Assembly (NCBI GenBank): GCA_001600175.1
Contig: BCJC01000002.1
Location: forward strand, 62,001-126,000
Direction of reading: 5' to 3'
From: Erythrobasidium yunnanense
Lineage: Eukaryota > Basidiomycota > Cystobasidiomycetes > Erythrobasidiales > Erythrobasidiaceae
DNA length: 64,000 nt
Shown: positions 35,227 to 45,383 of the stretch, in pieces
How the letters are laid out: every line of letters begins with the position of its first letter
How positions within the stretch are numbered: position 1 is the first letter of the stretch
Program-made: the position numbers and the translations under genes
Notes under the pieces: generated by a model
Databases searched by the model: none
What the model was told of the DNA's origin: nothing
The model's input: only the letters and a program-made list of their open reading frames with translations

Positions 35227-35744
35227 ATGTCAATCCACTCAAAATCCTTGCATTGGCTGCAGCCATGTCTACTGTTCAAGCTGTAGCTAAAGTCACCAGT
35301 AGCCAACCACTTCGACGCTCCCAAAATAAACCTGTTAATATCTGGAGATGCGAGGGCGAGACTGGAACGCAGCAATGCGAAAGTTACTTTGTGAGCGTTC
35401 AGTCCCTACGTTCTGCTTTGTGGCCTCGCTGAGGCTGTAATCAGCGAGTCGGTCGCATTGAAAGCGGTGTCTTGAAAGTCGAATGCAAGGAGAAGAAGTG
35501 CGTCGTACCTGAGGATGGCTGCATGAGCGTAAGCGGTTGGGTGGTACAAGCTCCAGCATTTCACTGATCACTATCTCCTCACTTGCAGAATTGGGTCAGC
35601 GAAACTTACGGCTGCGTCGGCCCGACTACCAACCTACACAAGACGCCCCGAAACCTACTGCGGCACTTTTGCAAAGCACCTCCCCAGTCAACGCCCGCTC
35701 CTGGCTGCACGAACCCGAAATTCCCTGAATGCAATCAGGGGTGA
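35227..35744 (+). pseudogene. Degenerate paralogue of the small secreted protein at 36127
   Basis: This locus matches the intact gene at 36127-36744 from its upstream region (both contain CAACGTATCTGGTATACGTC) through all three exons. Shared protein-level pieces are SQPLRRS, GVLKVECKEKKCVVP with GCMS, and GCVGPTTNLHKTP. The intron positions also match (near 35391-35442 and 35528-35589). The signal-peptide region does not read in frame from the matching ATG, and the C-terminal cysteine spacing is lost. It is therefore probably decayed, although a shorter protein from the in-frame ATG at 35265 remains possible. Confidence 0.5.
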
Positions 35745-36126
35745 GCTGCGTAATCGTCGTCCGACTTTTGTATCGACATCTCTGAGGCACGCTGGCCTAC
35801 ACTCATCTTTGATTTTCCCATTGCTAGGCTTCAGCTGTGCCACTGAATATTCGCCAGTCTGCATGGATTCGATCCCACTAAACAACGCGTACATCGGCTA
35901 AGCGAATGTACGACTTTTCAAGCAAGCTTCCGCACCTCTTTACCGGGCAGCAGGCTCGCATGCGAGACTGGATCCAGACCGATGCAATGGACATAGGACA
36001 TTTGAGCCGGCATATGCTGACTTTTTGGGGCAACATCTCTTGGCTCCCTACCTACTCTGCCTCCACTCAACGTATCTGGTATACGTCCATCACCGCAATC
36101 ACCGAACAAATATCCGCTTACCAATC

Positions 36127-36744
36127 ATGCGCATCACCACCTTCAAGATCCTTTCATTGGCCGTGTCCCTCTCCTCCATTCAGGCCCTAGCTAGAGTCGC
36201 TGACAGCCAACCGTTACGACGCTCCGAGTCTATCCAAGTCAAAGTCTACGACTGTTCGGCCAGCGGCCCTGCCAGTGCTGGAACGCAGGAGTGCATTGAT
36301 TACTTGGTAAGCGGCATTCATCCAAATGTGCACCGACAAGGTAGTTGATTTGACATATCTGTTCATCAGGGAATCGGACGGCCATCGAGCGGAGTACTCA
36401 AAGCTGAATGCAGAGATAGGAAATGTATCATCCCTGATGGTGGGTGCATGACTGTGAGTATCATGAACAGATTGGCATGATAGGATTTGCTGATGGTGCT
36501 GCTCCGCCCCTTTCGCTCGCAGAATTGGATCAACGAGACGCATGGCTGTGTAGGCCCAACGAGCTCTCTCCACAAGACGCCCGAAAACTACTGTTCGAAT
36601 GGAGCCAAAGCTACGGACGCTGGATGCGTGTGCCAAGACGGACTGATCCCTATGTCTGGAGCATCGACGTGCACTGCGCCACCCAATGTCCCGCATCCCA
36701 ATGGCGAATGCAGCAGCCCTACTGGCTTCTGTCAGTATTCATGA
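36127..36744 (+). CDS. Small secreted cysteine-rich protein (effector-like)
   Basis: Three exons (36127-36306, 36370-36453, 36523-36744) give about 161 residues. A clear signal peptide (MRITTFKILSLAVSLSSIQA) is followed by ARVADSQPLRRSESIQ, then a mature part with many cysteines: VYDCSAS, TQECIDYL, KAECRDRKCIIPDGGCMT, ETHGCVGPT, ENYCSNGAKATDAGCVCQDG, STCTAPP and GECSSPTGFCQYS. I know of no family for it. Small size, secretion, cysteine content, a decayed sister copy next door and a repeat-rich setting are the usual marks of fungal effectors, but that role is inference. Intron donors and acceptors are canonical. The upstream region carries CAACGTATCTGGTATACGTC, shared with the sister locus. 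Confidence 0.72.
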
Positions 36745-37012
36745 GCCAATACCTAGCCCTTCTTCGAGCTGTCTTCAACGCGCTGGCGCGTTTTGCCGGA
36801 TAGTTGCAAGCGCCTATCCTTCTTAGTTCAACAGCATTCATCTCTGCATACTAGCTTCGTCTTTGAAATATGTGAATCGTATTACTACTGACGAGCAGAC
36901 AGCATTATGCTGGTTTTCGGTCTTCATACACCTTAATACCTTGGCTAACAATATAGCCTCTACAGAGCCTCCATCTCTAGAACAGGCGCGATGTCAGAAG
37001 TAGGAAGCATTC

Positions 37013-37592
37013 AGATGTCGATATGCTGGCTTTCGACGCTCTACATACGGACTTCATCATAATAATGGAGGGAAGTGGAGTGATGGCAGGAAAACTAGAA
37101 GTCCCTGTAGACCAACAGTCGAAATGACCTAATTCTCTGCCACTCCATCGGCGTTGAGAAGCTTGCGATCTGCAAGCTGAAGATGGACGAGGGTCGACAT
37201 CTTCGCTTGACACAGCTTCCAAAGACTCTTCGACATCATTCAAGTAGCCTAAGTATGCCGATGACTCTGCCTCCACCGCTACTGCGGGATCTTGGGCGAG
37301 TCGACGTGTTCCCTAGTCTCCAACTAGGCTGGCCTCTGCGCGAGGTGACAACTGTATCCATTTTCCTGAGTTAGTCGAAAGTCTCATTGGATGTCAAGAC
37401 GAAGGTCCGAATCACCGAAGCCGGAGGGCACCCTAGACATGCGCTCTAGGCGTTCTGGTAGGCTGGAACGGCATGGCGTACTTCGATGATGGGAGCCAGA
37501 CTGAGGCGCCGCATGGACTGTTCATTTCGCTCTCGAAGAAGGACCTGCAGAGTCCTGTGCGTAAAGAGCTCGCAAGCGGTCTGGCAGAGACC
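37013..37592 (+). repeat. Array unit 4
   Basis: Starts CAGATGTCGATATGCTGG. It then carries GGACTTCATCATAATAATGG near 37052, CTGTAGACCAACAGTCGAAA near 37104 and GATCTTGGGCGAGTCG near 37290. It ends with ATTTCGCTCTCGAAG near 37525 and GTGCGTAAAGAGCTCGCA at 37557-37574, then CTGGCAGAG. The CGCTCTCGAAG that precedes the end motif is shared with units 1 and 3. Confidence 0.6.
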
Positions 37593-37965
37593 GCACATCT
37601 CGACGATTTCCCTGTTGGGAGTATTAAAAGATGGAGAGGAAGAGACAGGACGCCTATGAGAACGCTCGAAGAAAAAGTGAACTCAGCGCACAGACCCTCG
37701 GGAACCGTACGACGGCATGTAAGCAGCGGCGGTTAGAACGGCATCAGACACGGCGACATGCTTGGTCGACTCTCAAATCAGGATGTTAATGGAGATGGGC
37801 ATCGTCATTGAGCTGCATCAGAGGTAGGCAGAAATGTCGTACATGCGTTGTTATGGTGATCTCTTCTCGTACACCTTACAACAAGCCTATACATACGACT
37901 CCTCAAATCTGCATACTGTCCAATCTTTCTGTTTCAACTTTAAGCACGAAAGGAGAGGAAGATTA

Positions 37966-38625
37966 TCAGATATTGGCTCGCTCCCGCTGCTCGCAGGATG
38001 ATCCAATGTCATCATGTAAAGAGAGAGAGAAGAATGATTGAAGAAGGGGGAAAGTCTCTGTCAGGCCTAGCAGTCTCTCCTAGACAAGTGGACTCTCGGT
38101 CAACCGAAGAGGCCTGCGGTGGGAGGCGACAAGAACGGAGGTGAGGATAAGGAAGAGGAATCTCGACGTTCTCTCGCTGTGCGGAGTGCTTCCCGTCTCA
38201 GATCAATGCCAGCGAGGAAATAGTGCCCTTGGCCTATCGACTATCTCACGCTCTTTCGTCCTATCGAGAGGAGGCGAAGTCTTGGCGTGAGTCAGCGTAT
38301 GCAGGTTTCCTCTTCAAGGAACGCTACATACCTAGAGAGATCGCTCCCTCTAGGTATGTAGCGCTTTGGCCCCTTCCAAGTCCAGCTGTCCGCTTCAATC
38401 TTCTGCGACAAGGTAGAAAGAGGCAGTATGCTCCACAACTGGCACTTACTGAGGTTCCATGGATGTGGAGGAAGGGCAGTGCCTGAGGCAGCCGACGTTT
38501 AAAGATCGGCAAGGTCCGCTGAGAACTGCTGGATGAGCTTGGAAGAAGGAGGAGGCAGCTAGAAAAAGATGCTGTGGGTATATCTCCTGTGTGAGTAAGC
38601 TATCGCAGGCGATGGTGTGGCAGAG
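37966..38625 (+). repeat. Array unit 5
   Basis: Starts CAGATATTGGCTCGC. It then carries GTCATCATGTAAAGAG near 38006, CTGTCAGGCCTAGCAGTCTC near 38057, CTCACGCTCTTTCGTCC near 38246 and GTCTTGGCGTGAGTCAGC near 38278. It ends with GTGTGAGTAAGCTATCGCA at 38589-38607, then GTGGCAGAG. It contains the perfect hairpin at 38322-38363. Confidence 0.6.
38322..38363. repeat. Perfect 16-bp inverted repeat with 10-base loop
   Basis: The arm CGCTACATACCTAGAG at 38322-38337 is matched exactly by its reverse complement at 38348-38363, with AGATCGCTCC between. The equivalent stretches of the other array units do not show it, so it arose in unit 5 or survived only there. Confidence 0.85.
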
Positions 38626-39009
38626 ATGGATTTGCGGGGTTTCCCTCTTCTCCTGAAAAGAGACGAAGAGAGGAAAGAGAGGAAAGAAAGAGAGAGAGGA
38701 TATAAATGCAGAAAGGGATCAGCGTGAAATGACAGAGCCTTTCCTGGTGCTACGTAATTGGGGAACTGATCGGTTGTCTGGGCGACAACGCGGCTGCTTT
38801 CCCTGAAACTGGGAGGACGCATCAGGAAAGATCTATGAGAGGTCTACTTCTGGCAAAGATGCTACATTGTAGATCAGTCTCTGTCGACTCATCGTACTCA
38901 AGTCAGCAGATCCAGCTCTACTTCGAAAAGAGGTTGAGAAGCATCCGCATCGGAGCATCTGTCTGTCTGGGTGATCAGAGCAAGCACATACATACAATAA
39001 GATCCCACT

Positions 39010-40154
39010 CTAGGCCGCCAACATCTTCTCTGCCTCTTCCGCAACTTCCAGCAGCTTCCCTCTCTCAATCAATGTAATTCTCCCCCTCGTCTCCACTCCA
39101 AAATCATCTCCCGTACCGGGTGCATTTCTATCCGGAGCGTTCGTATACTTGAATTCCATCCACCCACTATTCCCTTCCACCGCATTTTTCGCCAGAAATT
39201 CATCTTCCAAATGATATAAGAATGTATCTGACGAAGGGACATTATCGATGGCCATACTGTCGGGATGATTGGAAGGTGTGGAAGAAGCTTTCTTCGACTT
39301 CTTCTTCTTCTTCTTGGAGGGGAGGGAGACGGAGGTGTCATCTTGGGGAAAATCGTCGGGCGTAGCTAGAAACACGCGGGAAATGAAGAGAAGGTGGGTG
39401 AAGGAGAATGCTTGGCCCTGTAGTATGTGAGAGAATCAGCCTTGGACTATAAAAGGTTAATGTACGAGCTTACAGCCGCCTGCATTTCTTGATCGAGCGT
39501 CCTATACAGGGCGGGCACGACTTGGACGGGCATATTCACGAGTCGCTCATGCAGGACTACTGCTATGCGATTGGAAGAGTCGCTTAAGATCGTTGTGAGG
39601 ATAGCATTGCTGGATGTCTTGCCGAGCAGATATGAGCGCAAGGAAGCGATGTAAGGTTTGTCCTGGTGGCCATACGTCAGCTACGTAATTGTAGGCGTGG
39701 CTTGAAATACATACTGCACTCCACGGCAGCACGCCAATGAACGCGAGCGGGTCTCCTAGTTCACCATCAGATTTGACTGTACTGCCAACTTCCTCCTCCT
39801 GCTCTATCAGATGGTCCGCAATACCTGCTACATCTAGCTCTTTTGCGTCGTGGGACAGTAGCTGCGTGGTCAGGTTCTTAACTGCTTGATAGTCTGGTTC
39901 GATGAAGCCGAAAAAGTCGAGGTCGACGTTGACGAAGTCCTGCAGGCATATCGACTTAATTGGTATGCCAGCGACACAGTGTACGGTCAGCATACGATGT
40001 CAGACCCAGAATCAGAGTCTTCATCGTCGTCGTTGTCAGTTTTTGATGCTTTGCGCTTCTTCTTTGGCTTTTCAGCAGCTGCTGGTCTGCTTAATGAGGC
40101 TACTAGCTGTCCTGCGTCAAGCTTGACTGCTTTCGTCGTCGTAGCTGGCTGCAT
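39010..40154 (-). CDS. BCP1: BCP1/BCCIP-family protein (Rpl23 chaperone, nuclear export)
   Basis: A nuclear protein of the BCCIP family. In yeast Bcp1 escorts ribosomal protein Rpl23 and supports export of the lipid kinase Mss4. The N-terminus has a basic KPKKKRKASK run and an acidic DEDSDSGSDI run. After an intron come the family core VNVDLDFFGFIEPDYQAVK, LLSHDAKELDVAGIADHLI, VGSTVKSDGELGDPLAFIG and YIASLRSYLL-like sequence. The C-terminus (DTFLYHLEDEFLAKNA, GWMEFKYTN, RGRITLIERGKLLEV) is typical. A Lys-rich insert (KKKKKKSKK) lies between them. I start at the ATG 40152-40154; two introns with the 3' exon ending MLAA at TAG 39010-39012. Confidence 0.88.
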
Positions 40155-40532
40155 GGCAATAAAGAGGGTTTTGAGTGCGCAGAACCAAGGGATATCGGAA
40201 AACGTGACCTTCTGAGAAGCCGAGACCTGAATGGCAGCTTCAGCTGCTACAGCAGCGGAACATGCTCATATAAAGCTATCAACAGCAACTACCGTACACA
40301 AATATACTTGATCGTCATCGTTGCTGCTCTTTCTCCAATTTCATGCTCTTTCCCCTAAATTTGTCATGCTTCAACATCTACAAGTTACGCGGTGCCTAGC
40401 TGGAACTGCTTTCAAGATGTAGCATCTTCTGTTCCACATACAGTCGGGTCTTCCCTCCATGTCGCGGTAAACCACGTCACGCCCGTTCCTGGCCTGCAAA
40501 CAACGCCTCCAACGGTCGCGGTCCAAATCATA

Positions 40533-42843
40533 ATGGCTGCAATTATTAGTGAGACTGCTCGCTGGTCAAGCTATGTTCCTCAGCCAGTGTACGCCCAGTG
40601 GACAGCAAGAAGGTGGCTATTCGGGAAAACAATGAACGACAATACAGATAGCAGTCAAGTGCCGCCTGCCTCGAGCTCGACTACCGACTTCGGCGCTCTC
40701 CTGGCGTTCGATCCGCAGAGAACAGCAGCAAATACAGGATACAGATATACACTCAGAGAGAATGGCCTTAGTGCGAATGAACGGGAGATCATCCCGCTCG
40801 GTAGCAATACCGGCATTGCAGGTAAGCCAGGTTACAGTCGTCGGAGTTGACAGTTTTCTGATATGATTGAGCGCAGGCAAGGACAGACATACAGTCGTGC
40901 ACGAACTGAACAGACTACGCAATGCCAAATCTAATGCAAGAAGGAAACGCTTGGCCGCAATGACTGGATTCGCGACTCTAGTTGTCAGTGCTGCAACAGG
41001 ATGGATGTGCGTACTTCCTTGCTCTCCTTTACCATCATCTCTGATGTAGCCTTCCGCAGGCTCGTCTGCGATGTTATCTCGCTGATCCGGCAAACGAGTA
41101 TTAGACCGCCCGATAAGCTTCGTGAAGGTTTCCTGATCGCAAACCTCTCCACACGCCTCGTCACTTTCTTTGGCCAACTCACGCTCCTCATATGGTGTCG
41201 CTATGGCCGGCGACCCGAAGCAGCTGGATTTGCAAAACCCCTTCTCCTCATCGCTGGACTTTGTCTATTCCTCCATCTTACTTTATCAATCATGAATCTC
41301 TTCCTGGTCTTGTTGTGGAGAGCATCACCCGTACCTGGAAGAAGTGTGAGGGATAGACTGGAATGGGGCGTGGATCTGCTTTGGCAGCTGGGTGATCCAG
41401 CAAAATTCACGCCATTGCCTTATGGTTCAGACGCTGCGGGAGCTCAAGTGCCGTGGATATCAGCGGCATGTGTCAGACTCTTGATTGTCGTGATGGTGGG
41501 CGTGAGTGCGAGATATGCCATTCCGAGCTGAGAATTGGCTGAGGTATTTGTATTTGCAGACCGCGTGGATCCACCTCATCCAACTCTTCAACCGCTCTAT
41601 CATCACATGCAGCATTGTAGACCCCAACGCAGCGCCCGACCAATACATGCAATCCCTACTCGAGAAGCACTCCGCAAACATCGTTCCCTTGGACGACTCG
41701 ACCCTCGTCTCACGGACAGCATACGATCCTTTAAATCCTACTCAGCATGAATACCTCCCACCTATGCCCGAAAGAAGGAGGCAGTTGATGCGGACTGAAG
41801 ATGAAGAGGAATTCGAGAAATTGAAGAAGGGACCGCCGACGAGCTTGGGTGGAATGATGATGGGCGCTATTGGATGGCTGTTTGGCACAAATAAGTATGA
41901 AGGTGTCAAAGAGCGCCCTATGAGCTCATATAGGAACAGCATGGTCTCGCTGGAGAAGGGAGGCGGAAGTCCGTATGTTCAACAAAGAGCGCAGGAGGAG
42001 GATGAAGATGATGCCTGGACAATGAACGATAGGAGCTTGTTGGACGATAGATCGGTAAGGGCGCTGAATAGGGAAGGAGTGGTGGAGGACCCAGATGCGA
42101 ACAGCTGGAATCCCTTCGTGATAGGCAGAAGATGGTTCTCTGCTCCAAACATGGCAGAAATTATTCACGCGCTCCCTACAAAGACTATCTCAGATGATCC
42201 CGAGGCAGGAGCTGGCCGGCAAGAATACTACGATTCAGCGGGGTATACATATCGATCTCCGTTTGCGAACAACCCTCTTCATCCAGATTATGTCCCTCCT
42301 CCGCCAAGACCTGTATCGTCGGCGTCTTCAACAAGAATCATGATTGGGAACTCGAAGTCTGCACCTTCAGCTTTAGCTGATAAACAGACATACAAGAGTC
42401 TATTCAACGATCTATCTTCTCCTTCCTCATCCTCCCGAAAGAGAACACAAAGCAATGACTCTGAAACTTCCTCCTCATCCTCTTCAGCGATGTATCAAGC
42501 CAAACCACTCCCTCCGATAGCTACGTCCGCTTTCACGGAACATCTTGAGCACGCACCTGCGAATATTCCGTCGACGTCGAGCTGGTCGATATCGGGTACG
42601 AAGCATGTCGTTCAGTATGATCCGGACGAATCTTTTGAGATTCAGGATGAAGAACTCGCAATGAACCAAGCGGGGCATCAGAGGACAAGTAGTGGAAGTA
42701 TCGTCTATGTCAGGATGTCGGACGGAAGGTATGCATTGTTTGGCCCCAACAAGTCGATCCCAGCTGATCTGGCTTACTCTTTTCAAGGCTCGTCAGGAAA
42801 TTATCTACTATCATGTCTGAGAACTCGAGAGAAGCAAGTTTAG
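40533..42843 (+). CDS. Uncharacterised four-helix membrane protein with long Ser-rich tail
   Basis: About 714 residues, four exons. The N-terminal soluble part (MAAIISETARWSSYVPQPVY) is followed by four hydrophobic segments: RLAAMTGFATLVVSAATGWM, LVTFFGQLTLLIWCRYG, LLLIAGLCLFLHLTLSIMNL and VRLLIVVMVGTAWIHLIQL. A cytosolic-looking tail of about 400 residues follows, rich in Ser/Pro/acidic residues and with EEEFEKLKKGPPTSLGGMMM, a possible amphipathic or conserved motif. The first hydrophobic segment is interrupted by an intron that joins cleanly as TGWMLVCDVISLI. I do not recognise the family. An in-frame ATG at 40392 would add 47 residues with no obvious signal. Its promoter is shared divergently with BCP1. 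Confidence 0.7.
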
Positions 42844-43319
42844 CAAGCATAAACGCTACGCCTGAACGCATACACAAACCCCTTCCCAAACCTCATTAAA
42901 AACTTCCGCATCTCCAGTCGTTCTGGTTTCTTTTGGCCGCGCATTCGTTCACAGACTCTAGATTCGTTTAATACTTCGTTAATTTATGTCCATAGACCAT
43001 CTACAGACACTCTCTCACCTAATTCTAGGGACTTCCTTCAGACGTGTAGTCCCTTCTTTACTTCTTTCTCCTCTTAGTAGCAATCCCATTGTATAGCACA
43101 GTCATCTACAGCTGTCATTCCTTTCATACCGCATAGTGTATACTTCGCATACGCAGCCTATTCGTTCTGTAGTACTTCGTTAGGTAATATGTTAGTCTGC
43201 CTCGTTGTGTGCTAGGCGCGGCTTTAGCTTCTTCGTAGCTTCTTGTGTGACCGCAAGATTCAGAACACGACACCTCTTCTAGATTGCCAACTTTCGTGTT
43301 GGGTCTATTCCTTGCCGAC
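42844..43319. other. Intergenic, 3' flank of membrane protein gene and ALKBH6-like promoter
   Basis: About 475 bases, T/C-rich on the plus strand. No coding frame or RNA gene is seen. Confidence 0.5.
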
Positions 43320-44491
43320 ATGAACGACGCCAATCTTCTCAAAACGCCCTTCCCGGCAGCCTATCTGGTCCCAGTCTTCGTAACAGAATCAGAAGAAGCC
43401 TACCTACTTGGGAAGATCGAAGAAGTTGGAGGGACACCTGTAAACGAAGAAGATACGAATGACGCGTTGAATGAGACATCGAGCAATCCAAGTCCTAGGA
43501 AGTTCAAGACCAAGCCTACAGGATGGAGAGAAGTCAAGGGAAGAAGGTACGCTTGATCTCACTTGCAGATGCGATAGTCATGCTGATTCGGTTACCTAAG
43601 GTCGATGTACTGGGGTGCGCTTCGCGTTAGAGGATCGACTACGACGACACCGAAGCTGACATACACGAAAGGCGGATCTATCCTTAGCAAAAGCAACGCT
43701 CTCGTGCCTCTACCTCTACCCTCCTTCGTGCAAGGTCCGCTTTCCTAGTCTTTACTTTTCCCTTGTCCATCCTAATAGACTATTAACAGATCAATTCCCG
43801 AACATTATCAGCAGGGTGACGGAGACAGGAGCCTTCGAAGGCTCTAAGCAAGGCAAAGCGAACCACGTGCGTCTGTTTAGATACTACAAGCTGAATGAAG
43901 CTGATGCGGCCGTATGCAGATACTGGTGAATGAGTGAGTGTACCCTCTAGATGTGCGTATCTGCGCTCAACGAAGGTAGAATGTAGATATCTACCTGGCC
44001 AAGGCATCTTCGTAAGTTCGCTTTTCTGGATAAGTGAAACGCTGAGCTGAACGGCGTTCTTGCAGCCACATCAAGATGGACCAGCATACTTTCCCACCGT
44101 CGCGACCCTCAGTCTAGGCTCCCATACGATACTCGACATCTTCGCATATTCCGAAGACGAGGATGCTCCGAAAGCCGAAGGCGACGCAGCAACGCAACAG
44201 TCGCGCGCATACAACCCCAAACCAATATTCTCGATACTCTTACCACGGCGATCCCTCTTCATCCTGAAAGAAGAGCTATATAAGGGTCATTTGCACGGTA
44301 TAGCCGAGCGGAAAGCCGACTCGATGGAGGAGCTCAAGAAATGCATCAATTGGGAGGATGTGAGCTCGAGAAGGAGCAGATGGGAGATGGGCGACGAGGC
44401 AGATAAAGTGGATCATTGGGATAGGACTCGCAGAGTCAGCTTGACGATGCGGTCCGTAGAAAAGGTTCTCAAGAATGTTTTCGGGCGGTGA
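43320..44491 (+). CDS. ALKBH6-like Fe(II)/2-oxoglutarate dioxygenase
   Basis: About 290 residues over several exons. The start MNDANLLKTPFPAAYLVP lacks a targeting signal. The double-stranded beta-helix core gives the metal triad: FPHQDGPAYFP (HxD), then GHLHGI (distal His). It is followed by the 2-oxoglutarate-binding RRVSLTMR near the C-terminus. SLGSHTILDIF and FSILLPRRSLFILKEELY are typical of ALKBH6 rather than of other AlkB homologues. Human ALKBH6 has no firmly established substrate, so none is proposed. An in-frame ATG at 43284 would add 12 residues. Confidence 0.87.
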
Positions 44492-44507
44492 ATACAATGC
44501 ACGCGTT

Positions 44508-45300
44508 TTACTCTGCTACTTCGTCCTGCTGCTGCTCCGCTTTCTGCACTATACCCTGCAGGTAGACTGACGTCTTCGGCCCTTCCCATGCTTCCGGCTT
44601 CCATATCTTCAGTTTCCCTTCATCCTCACCCAAGCTCTGCTTGCACATCTGGACAAACATCTTTCTCTCCGGTATCGCAGGTGCTTTCGTCTTCTTCGCG
44701 GCTACAATGACAAGTGCTAATCTTCCACCTTTATCGATAGTGTTTTGCGCGCGCTTGAGTTTGTGCGTTAGGTCATTCACACTGACTCCCCATGTCACTT
44801 GTATCTCCTTCTCTTCGACATTCGTAATCTTCTTGCGTACTTTCTGCTCTTTCGCTTTTTCTTTCGCTTTCGTATACGCTTCTTTCTTGTTGACTACTTT
44901 GCACACGGCATACGATGCTCGAGGCTTGCCGGCTTTCAGCTTCAGTTGTGAAGCTTCATCTTCAGCCATCGATTGCTCGTCGACTGCGATCCAGGATCAG
45001 CTTAAGGCTCGGACTACCAATGAACTAAAGCTCACCTTGGAGAAGCCACATCGTCGACGTATCCACTTCTCGCAGTACTTGCTGCTTCGACCTTATCTCG
45101 CTCAATCCTCCTCCCTCAGCGACGACCTTGATCCACGAATGTCGGATATCTTCATTTCGCAACTGTCGCGCTCCAGCCTGGAGCTTTGTAGAAGTTGAAA
45201 GAGGAGCAGCTTGTACATAGCCGCAGCAGCATCTGCTTGTCGTTCTGGTCGGAGGGAGAAGAGCCCTCGAAGTGCTTGCTATCGCATTGCGAAATGACAT
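44508..45300 (-). CDS. Mitochondrial translation initiation factor IF-3
   Basis: Two exons. The first encodes a Ser/Arg/Ala-rich mitochondrial presequence (MSFRNAIASTSRALLPPTRT) and the N-domain start LRNEDIRHSWIKVVAEGG, which matches the NEEIR-type opening of IF-3. The intron joins TMWLLQ to VDEQSMAEDEASQLKL. The C-domain follows: KEIQVTWGVSVNDLTHKLKR, IDKGGRLALVIVAAKK. Between the domains is a Lys/Glu-rich linker (EAYTKAKEKAKEQKVRKK). IF-3 prevents premature joining of ribosomal subunits and proofreads the start codon. Fungal versions are very diverged, and this is no exception, but domain order and both signature openings agree. The isolated second exon opens with an ATG that could mislead an annotator. 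Confidence 0.8.
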
Positions 45301-45383
45301 ATCGTACGAAACTCAAACGCCATAAATCACTTCTACGAGACTGCAATAACGATTACGACTACTACTCCTCTGAACTGCTGCAT

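Larger units (their letters stand above)
31265..39009. other. Gene-poor accessory region with a repeat array and secreted-protein pair
   Basis: About 7.7 kb without any housekeeping gene, between the amidohydrolase and BCP1. It holds at least six diverged repeat units and two related small secreted-protein loci, annotated separately. Open frames of 60-160 codons within it are Arg/Ser-rich, differ from unit to unit and do not resemble known proteins. The stretches 31265-31429, 31986-32261, 35745-36059, 36745-37012 and 38626-39009 show nothing further that I can support, except a purine-rich tract near 38640-38700. Confidence 0.6.

Noticed and set aside
31265-39009. LTR element, DNA transposon or CRISPR array
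   Set aside because: No terminal repeats, target-site duplications, polymerase, integrase or transposase motifs, and no short regular repeat-spacer pattern.
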